NCBI RefSeq assembly: GCF_023072595.1 | Contig: NZ_JALLGK010000008.1 | Coordinates: 1-64,000 of the forward strand | Direction of reading: 5' to 3' | From: Streptomyces sp. XM4193 | GTDB taxonomy: Bacteria; Actinomycetota; Actinomycetes; Streptomycetales; Streptomycetaceae | DNA: 64,000 nucleotides | Shown: positions 25,551-33,751 of the stretch, in pieces | Layout: the number at the start of each line of letters is the position of its first letter | How positions within the stretch are numbered: position 1 is the first letter of the stretch | Notes under the pieces: model-generated | The model's database searches: none | Seen by the model: the letters and a program-made list of their open reading frames with translations, nothing else | What the model was told of the DNA's origin: nothing | Translations under genes and position numbers: made by a program

Positions 25551-26810
25551 ATGCCACGCGACGAGATCACCCTGCGCACCCTGTCCGATCCGGCCCAACT
25601 GCCCGACTGGTTCAACGCGGTGGCCGCGGGCTTTCTGCTGCCGCGTCCGATGGACCGGCAGGAGCGCGAGGCCCGCGGCGGCCCGGTCGTGCTCGACCGC
25701 CTCCAGGGCGCGTACGACGGCGACCGCTGCGTCGCTACGTTCCGCACCTTCCCCCAGGAGGTGACCGTGCCCGGCGGAGCGCGGGTGCCCTCCTGCGCGG
25801 CGACGAGCGTGACGGTGCAGCCCACCCACCGCCGGCGCGGCCTGCTCGGCGGGATGATGAAGCGCGCGCTGGACGCCGCCAAGGAGCGCGGCGAGCTGTG
25901 CTCCACACTGATCGCCGCGGAGCAGCCGATCTACGGCCGCTTCGGCTACGGACCGGCGGCCTGGTCCGCCGACTTCGAAGTGGACCTCACCCGCGCCGGA
26001 CTGGACCGCAACCGGCCGGCCGACACCGGCGACGGCCGGATCATCCTGGTCACCCCGGAGGAGATGCGCGAGGCCGGCCCGAAGCTGCACGACCGCGTGC
26101 GCGCCCTGCCCCGGCACGCCGGACACATCGACCGCACCGCGCACTACTGGCAGTTGGCGACCGGCGGGCTGCGCTACCCGGACGACGGTTTCCAGGAGCG
26201 GTTCAACGCGCTGTACCTGGACAGCGCGGAGCAGGTCCAGGGGCTGGCCCTCTACCGCGTGGAGAGCCGCTGGGAGAACGGCGCACCGTGCGGCACCGTG
26301 GAGGTCCCCCGCCTCCAGGCGGCCACCCCGGAAGCCGAACGAGCCCTGTGGGACCACCTGTTCCGCGTCGACTGGACCACCTCGCTGCGCGCGCCCCAGC
26401 GCGCTCCCGACGACGTGCTCCAGCTGCTGCTGCCCGACGGACGTGCCGCACGCACCACCGAGTGCGCGGACTTCCTGTGGCTGCGCCCGCTCGACACACC
26501 CGCACTGCTGACCCGGCGCACGTACCCCACGGCAGGCAGCCTCGTACTGGAGGTGCGGGACCGGGCGGGGTACGCGGCCGGCCGCTGGCGGCTGGACGCC
26601 TCACCGGAGGGCAGCACCTGCACGCCCACCACCGAGTCGGCCGAGCTCACGCTCCCGGTCGAGCAGTTGGGCGCGCTCTACCTGGGCGACGAGAGCGCGA
26701 GCCGCGCCCATTGGCTGGGCCGGATCGACGAACACCGCGCCGGCGCCGTGCAGTTGGCGGACACCCTGCTGCACACCCCGCGCCGCCCCTGGTGCCCGGA
26801 CAGCTTCTGA
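25551..26810 (+). CDS. Eis-like GNAT N-acetyltransferase
   Basis: A 419-aa protein of the Eis/DUF4081-type architecture: an N-terminal GNAT domain with the acetyl-CoA loop VQPTHRRRGLLGGMMKRAL (about 88-106), a second acetyltransferase-like domain, and a C-terminal SCP2 sterol-carrier-like domain (about 310-419). Mycobacterial Eis acetylates aminoglycosides and host proteins. A resistance role here is possible but not shown. The ATG at 25551 is preferred, with AGGGTG upstream. The 166-bp gap before it contains two direct copies of a GGCGCCGCAGCCGTACG element. Confidence 0.85.
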   Translation: MPRDEITLRTLSDPAQLPDWFNAVAAGFLLPRPMDRQEREARGGPVVLDRLQGAYDGDRCVATFRTFPQEVTVPGGARVPSCAATSVTVQPTHRRRGLLGGMMKRALDAAKERGELCSTLIAAEQPIYGRFGYGPAAWSADFEVDLTRAGLDRNRPADTGDGRIILVTPEEMREAGPKLHDRVRALPRHAGHIDRTAHYWQLATGGLRYPDDGFQERFNALYLDSAEQVQGLALYRVESRWENGAPCGTVEVPRLQAATPEAERALWDHLFRVDWTTSLRAPQRAPDDVLQLLLPDGRAARTTECADFLWLRPLDTPALLTRRTYPTAGSLVLEVRDRAGYAAGRWRLDASPEGSTCTPTTESAELTLPVEQLGALYLGDESASRAHWLGRIDEHRAGAVQLADTLLHTPRRPWCPDSF

Positions 26811-27209
26811 CCCGCCCCCTCCCACCGGGCACGGCCCCGCACGGCCACCTCCCCCATCGGGCACGGCCCCGAAAGTGAGGCGGCCCCGGACTGACGCAGT
26901 CCCAAGCCAGTCGCTGTCGGTTGCTGTCCCCGGCCGGGGACAGCAACTCCCGGCCGGGCGCTGCCTCCCCGGGGCGTGGCCCGAGCTCCGGCTGCCGGGC
27001 GGCACGGCGGTCCGACGCGAAGTCCGCCGCCACGAGCAGCCGCGAGCCGCCCGGACACCGCCGGACAGCCCCGACACCGACCGGACGGGACCGGCGGTCG
27101 GGCTGTGCCGCGTCCTGTACGAGCCGCCGCGCGGCGACGATAGTGGGTCGGGTCAGTGGGCCGGGTCCGTCTGGACCCGCCCTGTGCCCCGCTTCCCTGG
27201 ACGGCAGCC
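26811..27209. other. Gene-free stretch with a 28-bp perfect palindrome
   Basis: No gene is supported. A repeated CCC-GGGCACGGCCCC motif follows the acetyltransferase stop. At 26920-26947, two 14-bp arms (GTTGCTGTCCCCGG and its complement) meet with no spacer. This could be a terminator or a protein-binding site. Confidence 0.5.
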
Positions 27210-27944
27210 ATGCGTGAGCTTCTGGACTCGACGGACTGCGTGCTCTTCGACTTCGACGGCCCGGTGTGCCGGCTGTTCGTGCGGCACCGCGCAGCCGATG
27301 TGGCCGCCCGTCTCCGCGCACTGCCCGCACTGCGCACCGCCGCGCACCCTCTCACCGAGCCCGACGACCCGTACGCCGTGCTGCGGGCCGGAATCGGCCG
27401 CACCGTCGGCGGCGACGACGGCATCGGCCGGGACAGCGCGCACGGTCCGGAGGGCGGCGAGGTGTCGGCCGAGCTCACGGAACTGCTGGACGCACTCACC
27501 GCCGAGGAACTGCGGGCCGCCGAGAGCGCCTGGCCGACCCCGTACGCCGACCAGCTGCTCCAGACCCTGCACGCCACGGACCGCCGGCCGGCGATCGTCA
27601 CCGACACCTCCGAGGAAGCGGTGGAGCGCTATCTGGTCAGCCGGGGGCTGGACCGGCTGTTCACCGGACGCGTCCACGGCCGCGGCGGCAGCCCCCGAGC
27701 CCTGAAGCCCGATCCGGCGGCGGTGCACCGCGCGCTGGCCTCCACCGGTGCGGCGGCCGAGCGGGCGCTCCTGATCGGCACCTGCGCGCGGGAGAAGGAG
27801 ACGGCGGACGCCGCCGGGGTCCGCTTCGTCGGCTACGCGCCGAGCGAGGAAGGCGCCGCCGCACTGCGGGCGGCGGGTGCCGAGCACGTGGTCGGCTCGC
27901 TGCTGGAGCTGGTCGACGCCGCGCGCGTACCGCATTTCAGCTGA
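27210..27944 (+). CDS. HAD-family hydrolase
   Basis: A 244-aa phosphatase-like protein of the haloacid dehalogenase superfamily. Motif I is DFDGPVCRLF (residues 13-22). Note DFDG-P rather than the usual DxDxT/V: both aspartates are there, and Pro replaces the Thr/Val. Motif II is IVTDTSEEAV, motif III lysine is in RALKPDP, and motif IV GTCAREKETADAAGVRFVGYA retains a Glu in place of one Asp. Substrate unknown. The ATG at 27210 has only a weak upstream Shine-Dalgarno sequence. Confidence 0.82.
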   Translation: MRELLDSTDCVLFDFDGPVCRLFVRHRAADVAARLRALPALRTAAHPLTEPDDPYAVLRAGIGRTVGGDDGIGRDSAHGPEGGEVSAELTELLDALTAEELRAAESAWPTPYADQLLQTLHATDRRPAIVTDTSEEAVERYLVSRGLDRLFTGRVHGRGGSPRALKPDPAAVHRALASTGAAAERALLIGTCAREKETADAAGVRFVGYAPSEEGAAALRAAGAEHVVGSLLELVDAARVPHFS

Positions 27945-28053
27945 CGCGCGCCGCGACCCCGGGCCACCGCCCGGGCAGGCGGCGGCTACGTAGGCTGTGG
28001 CCGGCGCGACGAGAAGCCGCACCACCGCTCACCAGGCGACAGAGGAGCAGGAC

Positions 28054-28452
28054 ATGATCGACGAGCCCGCGCACGACCCCGAGGTGCTGCAACTGGCCGC
28101 GAAGATCTTCGATCTCGCCCGCCACGGGGACCGGGACACCATCGCCGCCTACGTCGACGCAGGCGTCCCGCCGAACCTGACGAACGACTCCGGCGACTCG
28201 CTGGTCATGCTCGCCGCCTACCACGGCCACGCCTCCTCGGTACGAGCCCTGCTGGAACGCGGGGCCGAGCCGGACAAGGCGAACGACCGGGGCCAGACGC
28301 CGCTGGCCGGCGCGGTGTTCAAGGGCGAGGACGAGGTCGTACGGGCGCTGTTGGACGGCGGCGCCGACCCGGCAGCCGGGGCACCGAGCGCGATCGAGAC
28401 CGCGCGGATGTTCGGCAAGCAGGAGCTGCTGGTGCTCTTCGGCGCCGCCTGA
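28054..28452 (+). CDS. Ankyrin-repeat protein
   Basis: A small cytosolic protein of 132 aa made of about three ankyrin repeats: GDRDTIAAYVDAGVPPNLTN, then DSLVMLAAYHGHASSVRALL, then GQTPLAGAVFKGEDEVVRALL. This is a protein-protein interaction scaffold, and no catalytic domain is visible. The ATG follows AGAGGAG at good spacing. It lies 109 bp after the HAD gene in the same direction. Partner unknown. Confidence 0.88.
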   Translation: MIDEPAHDPEVLQLAAKIFDLARHGDRDTIAAYVDAGVPPNLTNDSGDSLVMLAAYHGHASSVRALLERGAEPDKANDRGQTPLAGAVFKGEDEVVRALLDGGADPAAGAPSAIETARMFGKQELLVLFGAA

Positions 28453-28594
28453 CACCGCTGCGCGGCCACCCCGCCCGCACGCTCCCACTCCCCGCGGCCC
28501 AGTTCAGCTCCGCAGGCCCGACAGATCCGCAGGCCGGACGGATGGCCCGGGGGACGGGCGGCCGGGCCGGACAGACGCAGAGGCGCCGAAAGAC

Positions 28595-28635
28595 ACGTGT
28601 GCTTCCGGCGGGCTCGGCCCGCCGGAAGCACACGT
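28595..28635 (-). terminator. Terminator of the MFS exporter gene
   Basis: Perfect 19-bp arms around a 3-nt TCG loop. The stem begins at the MFS stop codon itself. Convergent placement with the ankyrin gene suggests bidirectional use. Confidence 0.8.
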
Positions 28636-30371
28636 CAGAGCGGCGCCTCGTCGAGCTCGCGGAACGACGGGCCGGCTTCCTTCGCGAGACCGACGCCGTC
28701 CCGCTGCTCGGCGGCGCCGGCCGCCACCGCCGCACCGTCCGCTGCCACGCCCTCGGACGCCGCGCCGTCCGCGGCCGGCCCGCCGGAGGCCACCGGCTCC
28801 GCGCCGTGACCGCCCTCGGCGGGCCTGTGGTTGCGCAGGAGCAGCGCGACCATGACGGCGATACCGGTGATCATCACGGCGCTGACCAGCGCGGTGAGTG
28901 CCATACCGCTGACGAACGCCCGGCCCGCGGCCTCCATCAGCGGTGAGCCGAGCTGCTCGGGCAGCCGCGCCGCCACCGCGTTGGCGCCACCGATCGTGTC
29001 CCCGGCGGCACGGGCGAACTCGCCGGGCAGGCCCTCCGGCATCGTCTCCTCCATCTCCCGGCGGTAGACGGCGGTGCCCGCGCTGCCGATCACCGCGATA
29101 CCGAGCGCCATTCCCATCTCCGTGGAGGTCTCGGAGAGGGCCGAGGCGGTGCCCGCCCGCTCGGGCGGGGCTCCCGCGATGATCAGGTCGGTGCCGAGGG
29201 CCATCGTCGGCCCGAAGCCCAGATGCATCACGACCAGCGCGGTGATCACCACCCAGGACTCGGAGTCGACGGTGATCCGGGCGAGCATCACGATGCCCAC
29301 CACCGAGACCAGCAGGCCGGCCGCCATCACGTACGCAGCGCGGAACCACTTCAACAGCATCGGCGCCAGCATGATCGTCACCATGCCTGCGAGCACTCCG
29401 GGCAGGCCGTAGAGACCGGCCTTGAACGGCGAGAGGTCGAGAACCATCTGCAGGTACTGGCCGATGAAGAACATCAGCCCGCCGCTGGCGAACACCGCCA
29501 GGCCGACGGCGCCGATCGAGACCGCGAAGCCGCGGTTGCGGAAGAGCCCGAAGTCGACGAACGGCTCCGCCTGCTGCCGCTGCCGCCGCACGAAGAACAC
29601 CCCGATGCCGATGCCCAGTGCCATCGCGGCGAGGGTCGGCGCGCTCGGGCCGTTCTCGGCGGTCTTCTTGATTCCGTAGACGAAGGAGAGCACCGTCGCC
29701 AGCGAGAGCACGGCGCTCAGCAGGTCGATCCGGCCGCGGCCCGGGTCCTTGAACTCGGGCAGCAGGATCGGCCCGGCGACCAGCAGCAGCACCATGACCG
29801 GAACACCGAGGAGAAAGACCGATCCCCACCAGAAGTGCTCCAGCATCGCGCCGCCGACCAGCGGCCCGGCGCCCGCGCCGAGCATGAAGCTGGACATCCA
29901 CACGCTGATGGCGACCGTGCGCTGCCGGGGCTCGTGGAACATGTTGCGGATCAACGACATGGTGGACGGCATCAGGGTCGCGCCCGCCAGGCCGAGCAGC
30001 GCCCGCGCGGCGATCAACTCCCCCGCGCTGCCCGCGAAGGCGGCCAGCACCGACGCCGCGCCGAAGCCCGCGGCACCGAGCATCAGCAGTCTGCGCCGGC
30101 CTATCCGGTCGCCGAGCGTGCCCATCGTGATCAGTGAACCGGCGATCAGGAAGCCGTAGATGTCGACGATCCAGAGCAACTGGGTGCTGCTGGGGCTCAG
30201 ATCGGCGCTGAGCTGCGGCACCGCGAGGTGCAGCACCGTCATGTCGAGGGAGATCAGCAGGGTGGGCAGGGCCAGGACGAAGAGGCCGATCCACTCCCGC
30301 TTGCCGGCACGGCGCACCGGCGAGGATTCGGGCCCGGAACCGGGCCCTTCGGTGATCTTGGTATCAGTCAT
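28635..30371 (-). CDS. MFS drug exporter, DHA2 (14-helix) family
   Basis: A 578-aa proton-coupled exporter with 14 predicted helices. The DHA2 motif A GTLGDRIGRRRLLMLGAAGF follows helix 2, and motif C GAGAGPLVGG lies in helix 5. QacA/EmrB-like members export drugs, dyes or antibiotics. A Gly/Ala/Glu-rich cytoplasmic tail of about 65 residues follows the last helix. The ATG at 30371 lies only 7 nt from a -10 box, so the mRNA is likely leaderless. The promoter has MerR-type geometry. Confidence 0.93.
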   Translation of the reverse strand: MTDTKITEGPGSGPESSPVRRAGKREWIGLFVLALPTLLISLDMTVLHLAVPQLSADLSPSSTQLLWIVDIYGFLIAGSLITMGTLGDRIGRRRLLMLGAAGFGAASVLAAFAGSAGELIAARALLGLAGATLMPSTMSLIRNMFHEPRQRTVAISVWMSSFMLGAGAGPLVGGAMLEHFWWGSVFLLGVPVMVLLLVAGPILLPEFKDPGRGRIDLLSAVLSLATVLSFVYGIKKTAENGPSAPTLAAMALGIGIGVFFVRRQRQQAEPFVDFGLFRNRGFAVSIGAVGLAVFASGGLMFFIGQYLQMVLDLSPFKAGLYGLPGVLAGMVTIMLAPMLLKWFRAAYVMAAGLLVSVVGIVMLARITVDSESWVVITALVVMHLGFGPTMALGTDLIIAGAPPERAGTASALSETSTEMGMALGIAVIGSAGTAVYRREMEETMPEGLPGEFARAAGDTIGGANAVAARLPEQLGSPLMEAAGRAFVSGMALTALVSAVMITGIAVMVALLLRNHRPAEGGHGAEPVASGGPAADGAASEGVAADGAAVAAGAAEQRDGVGLAKEAGPSFRELDEAPL

Positions 30372-30378
30372 GGCTCTC

Positions 30379-30409
30379 ACGCTAGAAGTTCAACACAGCT
30401 TGAAGTCAA
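30379..30409 (-). promoter_or_regulatory. MerR-type promoter with operator in a 19-bp spacer
   Basis: On the minus strand, -35 TTGACT (30404-30409) and -10 TAGCGT (30379-30384) are separated by 19 bp. The dyad ACTTCAA/TTGAACT (one mismatch, 6-nt centre) lies over the spacer. An over-long spacer with a central dyad is the hallmark of MerR-family control. Confidence 0.65.
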
Positions 30410-30663
30410 ACGAATTCCTGCGGCCTCCGGGCCGGTGTGCACCCGTCGAACGCCCCCGCCGGACGTCTCCGCCGAGACGTCCGCACACCGGGCCGTCCGC
30501 GCGGGGACGCGCTCGACCCGACGTCCCCGGCAGCAGCGCGAGAACGCAGAAAAACCCTTGGCACCGCAGCCGAGCGAATTGCTAGCTTGCGTGGCCTGTA
30601 CGCCTGATGACGCGCCCACCCGACGGGCCCCTCCCCACGGGCCGCACGAGCCCCGGAAAGCAG

Positions 30664-30750
30664 ATGTCTATGACCCGCACCGCGCCGAGCGCGCCTCTCC
30701 AGCCATCGGAAGTCACCGTAACCCCCGGCACTGACAACGCCGCCGGCTGA
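30664..30750 (+). pseudogene. Possible N-terminal remnant of a COG1470-like hydrolytic protein
   Basis: A 28-residue frame with a ribosome-binding-like GGAAAG before the ATG. Its segment LQPSEVTVTPGT resembles the conserved beginning of actinobacterial hydrolytic proteins with Ig-like domains, in which the sequence would continue for hundreds of residues. Here it stops at TGA and no continuation is seen in other frames. It could also be a genuine leader peptide ahead of the hairpin. Confidence 0.35.
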
Positions 30751-30757
30751 GCTGTTT

Positions 30758-30779
30758 CCGCAGGTGAACGCACCTGCGG
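30758..30779 (+). terminator. Short hairpin after the 28-codon frame
   Basis: CCGCAGGTG and CACCTGCGG pair around a 4-nt AACG loop, 8 bp past the small frame stop and about 95 bp before the RNHCP gene. It may be a terminator or attenuator. Confidence 0.5.
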
Positions 30780-30874
30780 CCGCAAGGCGACTTTCGACCC
30801 GCGGATCGGGGATCCGAGGGGCCCGCTCGGCCTGCTCCTGCTGTTCTCACACATGCCTCAGCGAGGAGTACCGG

Positions 30875-31249
30875 GTGTCCAACAACCCCAACAACCAACC
30901 GAGTTCCGTCCTGCGCACCGACACCTTCGACTGTGTGCGCTGCGGGCTCACCGTCACGACCCACGCGCCGGACGGCGGCCGTCGGCACCACTGCCCGAGC
31001 TGTCTGCACTCCCGCCATGTCACCGACCAGGTGGCCGGTGGGCCGTCGGACTGCCGGGCCAGGATGAACCCCATCGCCATCGCGGTTCTGCGCACCGGCG
31101 ACTGGACCGTCGTCCACCGCTGCACCCGCTGCCGGGAACTGGCCGCCGGCCCGGTCCGCGGCGACGACAACCAGCTCATCCTGATGCGGATGGCGGTGCG
31201 TCCACTGGCCCAACCACCCTTCCCGCTCGAAGCCTTCGGCGACATCTGA
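30875..31249 (+). CDS. RNHCP-domain zinc-ribbon protein (first copy)
   Basis: A 124-aa protein with two paired-cysteine zinc knuckles: CVRCGLTV with HHCPSCLHSRHV, and CTRCRELAAGPVRGDDN. The RNHCP-type domain takes its name from the R/H-N-H-C-P-like motif, here seen as RHHCPSC. Function is unestablished, and a nucleic-acid-binding role is possible. The GTG start has AGGAG 6 nt upstream. A paralogue follows 14 bp downstream. Confidence 0.8.
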   Translation: MSNNPNNQPSSVLRTDTFDCVRCGLTVTTHAPDGGRRHHCPSCLHSRHVTDQVAGGPSDCRARMNPIAIAVLRTGDWTVVHRCTRCRELAAGPVRGDDNQLILMRMAVRPLAQPPFPLEAFGDI

Positions 31250-31263
31250 GGGGCGGGGAAGAC

Positions 31264-31710
31264 ATGCCACGACGCACCAACGACCGCCGCGCCCGGGACA
31301 CCGCCGGACGCGGACGCGGAGGCGGACGCCGACAGCGGCCCAAGGACGTACGGCACCGGCCCGGCGGCGAGCGCGGCGACGCGTTCCGCTGCGTGGGCTG
31401 CCGCCTCGACGTACCGCTGACGGCGCCGGGCACCGCGCACCGCAACCACTGCCCGCACTGCCTGGCCAGCCGCCATGTCGACCGGAGCACTCCAGGCGAC
31501 CGGGAGAGCCGCTGCCGCGGCCGGATGACCGCGCTCGGCCTCTCGGTGCACGAGAACGGCGAGTGGCAGCTCATCCACAGCTGCGAGGTCTGCGGCGCGC
31601 TCAAGCCCAACCGGATCGCCGGTGACGACAACGCGCTCGCCCTGATACGGCTCGCGCTGCGTCCCCTCGCCGACCCCCGGTTGCGCGACCGGGCGCTCCT
31701 CGCGCTCTGA
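31264..31710 (+). CDS. RNHCP-domain zinc-ribbon protein (second copy)
   Basis: A 148-aa paralogue of the preceding gene. The same knuckles occur as CVGCRLDV, RNHCPHCLASRHVD and CEVCGALKPNRIAGDDN, with IRLALRPLADP mirroring MRMAVRPLAQP of the first copy. It differs by a basic Arg/Gly-rich N-terminal tail of about 38 residues, which would suit RNA or DNA contact. The ATG follows GAGGGGCGGGGAA. The pair probably arose by tandem duplication and is cotranscribed. Confidence 0.82.
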   Translation: MPRRTNDRRARDTAGRGRGGGRRQRPKDVRHRPGGERGDAFRCVGCRLDVPLTAPGTAHRNHCPHCLASRHVDRSTPGDRESRCRGRMTALGLSVHENGEWQLIHSCEVCGALKPNRIAGDDNALALIRLALRPLADPRLRDRALLAL

Positions 31711-31775
31711 CCCGCGGGGGTGCGGCCGGGCCGGCCACCGTGCCGACCGGCCACACCCCCGCGCCCACCCTCCGC

Positions 31776-31880
31776 CGGCCCGAGCACCGCCGGTGCAAGC
31801 TCCGCCCGTGCGAGCACCGACGGCCCGAGCGCCGCCCGTGCTAGCACCGCTCGTACGAGCACCGCCGGTACGGCCCGAAC
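31776..31880. repeat. Degenerate 15-18 bp tandem repeats
   Basis: Imperfect copies of a GAGCACCGCC-like unit run through the gap between the RNHCP and sigma-factor genes. Frames through it would give pentapeptide-like repeats, but no start, ribosome site or conserved protein supports coding. Confidence 0.5.
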
Positions 31881-31995
31881 TCCGCGGCCCGTACACGCCT
31901 CTGCCGCCGACCGGCACGCCTGGCCGCCGCCCCGTCCGCCGCCTGCCACGCGTACGCGGTGCGCCACGCGCCGCCGGCCAGGCGTACGACGCCGC

Positions 31996-33483
31996 TCAGC
32001 CGGGCCTCTCGCCCTCGCCGCTGCCGGGCGCCTCGCCGCCGCTGCCTACGTCCGCGGCGGCCTCCGTCCCGTCGGCCTCCGCCCCGTCGGCCGCGCCTCG
32101 TTCCGGGCTTCCGCCCGCGCCTGCGCCCGCCTCCTCGGCCGCGCGGGCGGCGCAGTGGTCGGCGCGGGAACGGAGCAGGTCACGCTCCCGTTCGTTGCCG
32201 GCCAGTTCCGCGGCCCGCTCGAACTCCGCCCGCGCCGCGGCGAATCGGCCGAGCCGCTCCAGCAGATCGCCGCGCACGCTGGGGAGCAGGTGGTAGCCGC
32301 GCAGGGCCGGTTCGTCCGCCAACCCGTCGAGCACGCGCAGACCCGCCGCCGGACCGTCCGCCATGGATACGGCCACCGCGCGGTTGAGCTCCACCACCGG
32401 CGAGCCGGTCAGCGCCGCGAGTTCCCGGTAGAGCGCGGCGATCGCCCGCCAGTCGGTGTCCTCGTAGCGCACCGCGTACGCGTGGCAGGCGGCGATCGCG
32501 GCCTGGAGCGCGTACGGCCCGCGGCCCGCGCGTTCCAGCGCGGCCACGCCCCTGCCGATCAGCAGCCGGTTCCAGCGGGTGCGGTCCTGGTCGGCGAGGA
32601 GCACCACCTCACCGTCCGGACCCACCCGGCCCGGCATCCGGGCCGCCTGGAACTCCAACAGCGCGGCGAGGCCGTGCACTTCGGGCTCCTCTGGCATCAA
32701 CTCGGCGAGCACTCGCACCAGCCGCAGCGCGTCCTCGCACAGTCCCGGGCGCAGCAGGTCGTCGCCCGCGGTCGCGCTGTACCCCTCGTTGAAGACCAGG
32801 TAGACGACCTCCAGCACCGAGCCCAGCCGCTCCACCCGGTCCGCACCGTGCGGCACTTCGAACGGCACCCCGGCCGTGGCCAGCGTCCGCTTGGCCCGGG
32901 TCACCCGCTGGGCGACGGTGGGCGTGGAGGTCAGGAAGGCGCGTGCGATCTCCTCGGTGGTCAGCCCGCCGAGGAGCCGGAGCGTGAGGGCGATCCGGCC
33001 CTCGGTCCTGAGCACGGGATGGCAGGCGGTGAAGATCAGACGGAGCAGATCGTCGTCGATGTCGTCCGACTCATCGGGCAGGTGGTCCTCCGGCGACGGA
33101 ACCTCCTCCAACTCCCGGCCGACCTCGGCGAGCTTGCGCACGTACGTCTCCCGACGGCGCAGCAGGTCGACCGCGCGGTGCCGGGCCGTGGCCATCAACC
33201 AGGCGCCCGGCCTGTCCGGTACGCCCGATTCGGGCCAGCGCTCCAGAGCGGCGACCAGTGCGTCCTGGGCCAGTTCCTCGGCGATACCGACATCGCGCAC
33301 GATCCGGGCGACGCCCGCGATGATCCGCGGCGACTCGATCCGGTAGACCGCCTCGACCGCACGCCGCGCACCGGCCGACCCGGCCGGGACTGGCCCGGTT
33401 GGGACTGGCCCGGTTGGGACGGACCCGGACGGGACGGGCCCGGGCTCCGGCGGAACGGGCGCGGGCGGGTTCTCTGGGCTCAC
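31996..33483 (-). CDS. ECF RNA polymerase sigma factor, ECF42-like with C-terminal TPR-type domain
   Basis: A 495-aa extracytoplasmic-function sigma factor. Sigma region 2 lies near residues 42-115 (IAEELAQDALVAALERWPESG, AWLMATARHRAVDLLRRR) and region 4 near 160-205 (LTLRLLGGLTTEEIARAFL). A long helical domain of about 210 residues follows, as in the ECF42 group that replaces an anti-sigma factor by its own C-terminal domain. The DGPF gene upstream is the standard ECF42 partner. The N-terminus carries GPVPTGPVPTG repeats encoded by tandem DNA. The GTG start has a weak ribosome site, so translation may begin later, nearer AGARRAVEAVYRIES. Confidence 0.88.
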   Translation of the reverse strand: MSPENPPAPVPPEPGPVPSGSVPTGPVPTGPVPAGSAGARRAVEAVYRIESPRIIAGVARIVRDVGIAEELAQDALVAALERWPESGVPDRPGAWLMATARHRAVDLLRRRETYVRKLAEVGRELEEVPSPEDHLPDESDDIDDDLLRLIFTACHPVLRTEGRIALTLRLLGGLTTEEIARAFLTSTPTVAQRVTRAKRTLATAGVPFEVPHGADRVERLGSVLEVVYLVFNEGYSATAGDDLLRPGLCEDALRLVRVLAELMPEEPEVHGLAALLEFQAARMPGRVGPDGEVVLLADQDRTRWNRLLIGRGVAALERAGRGPYALQAAIAACHAYAVRYEDTDWRAIAALYRELAALTGSPVVELNRAVAVSMADGPAAGLRVLDGLADEPALRGYHLLPSVRGDLLERLGRFAAARAEFERAAELAGNERERDLLRSRADHCAARAAEEAGAGAGGSPERGAADGAEADGTEAAADVGSGGEAPGSGEGERPG

Positions 33484-33685
33484 GGAAACTCATCACAGCA
33501 CTCCGCCCCGCGACCGGCAAGCACGGCCGACCGGCCCCGAGCGGGAGCACAGGCGGACGGCGCGCCCGGACGGACGGAACGCTCCGGCCCCGGCCCGCCC
33601 GCGTCGCCGTCCCCGTGCGCAGCCCCACCGCGCAGCCCCACCGCCGACCCCGCCCGCGCAGGACCCCGCCCCGGTCCGGGGTGAC

Positions 33686-33716
33686 GGGACGAGACGGGCC
33701 CGCCCCGTCCCGTCCC
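33686..33716 (-). terminator. Hairpin after the DGPF gene
   Basis: GGGACG-A-GACGGG pairs with CCCGTC-C-CGTCCC (one mismatch) around a 5-nt loop. It lies between the DGPF stop and the sigma-factor start, so the two genes may be expressed separately or with attenuation. Confidence 0.5.
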
Positions 33717-33751
33717 CCCTCGAACGCGCCTGTGCTCAGGCGCCGTTCGCC

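Larger units (their letters stand above)
30372..30874. other. Intergenic region with promoter, remnant ORF and hairpin
   Basis: No full gene is supported. Besides the MerR-type promoter it holds the sequence TTGCTAGCTTGC (30579-30590), a 28-codon reading frame at 30664 and a hairpin at 30758. The codon-like stretch suggests that this interval once carried a longer gene. Confidence 0.5.

Noticed and set aside
31176..31967. Minus-strand frame with TGGAR-type pentapeptide-like repeats
   Set aside because: It is antisense to the RNHCP genes, arises from the degenerate DNA repeats, and has no ribosome site or conserved domain.
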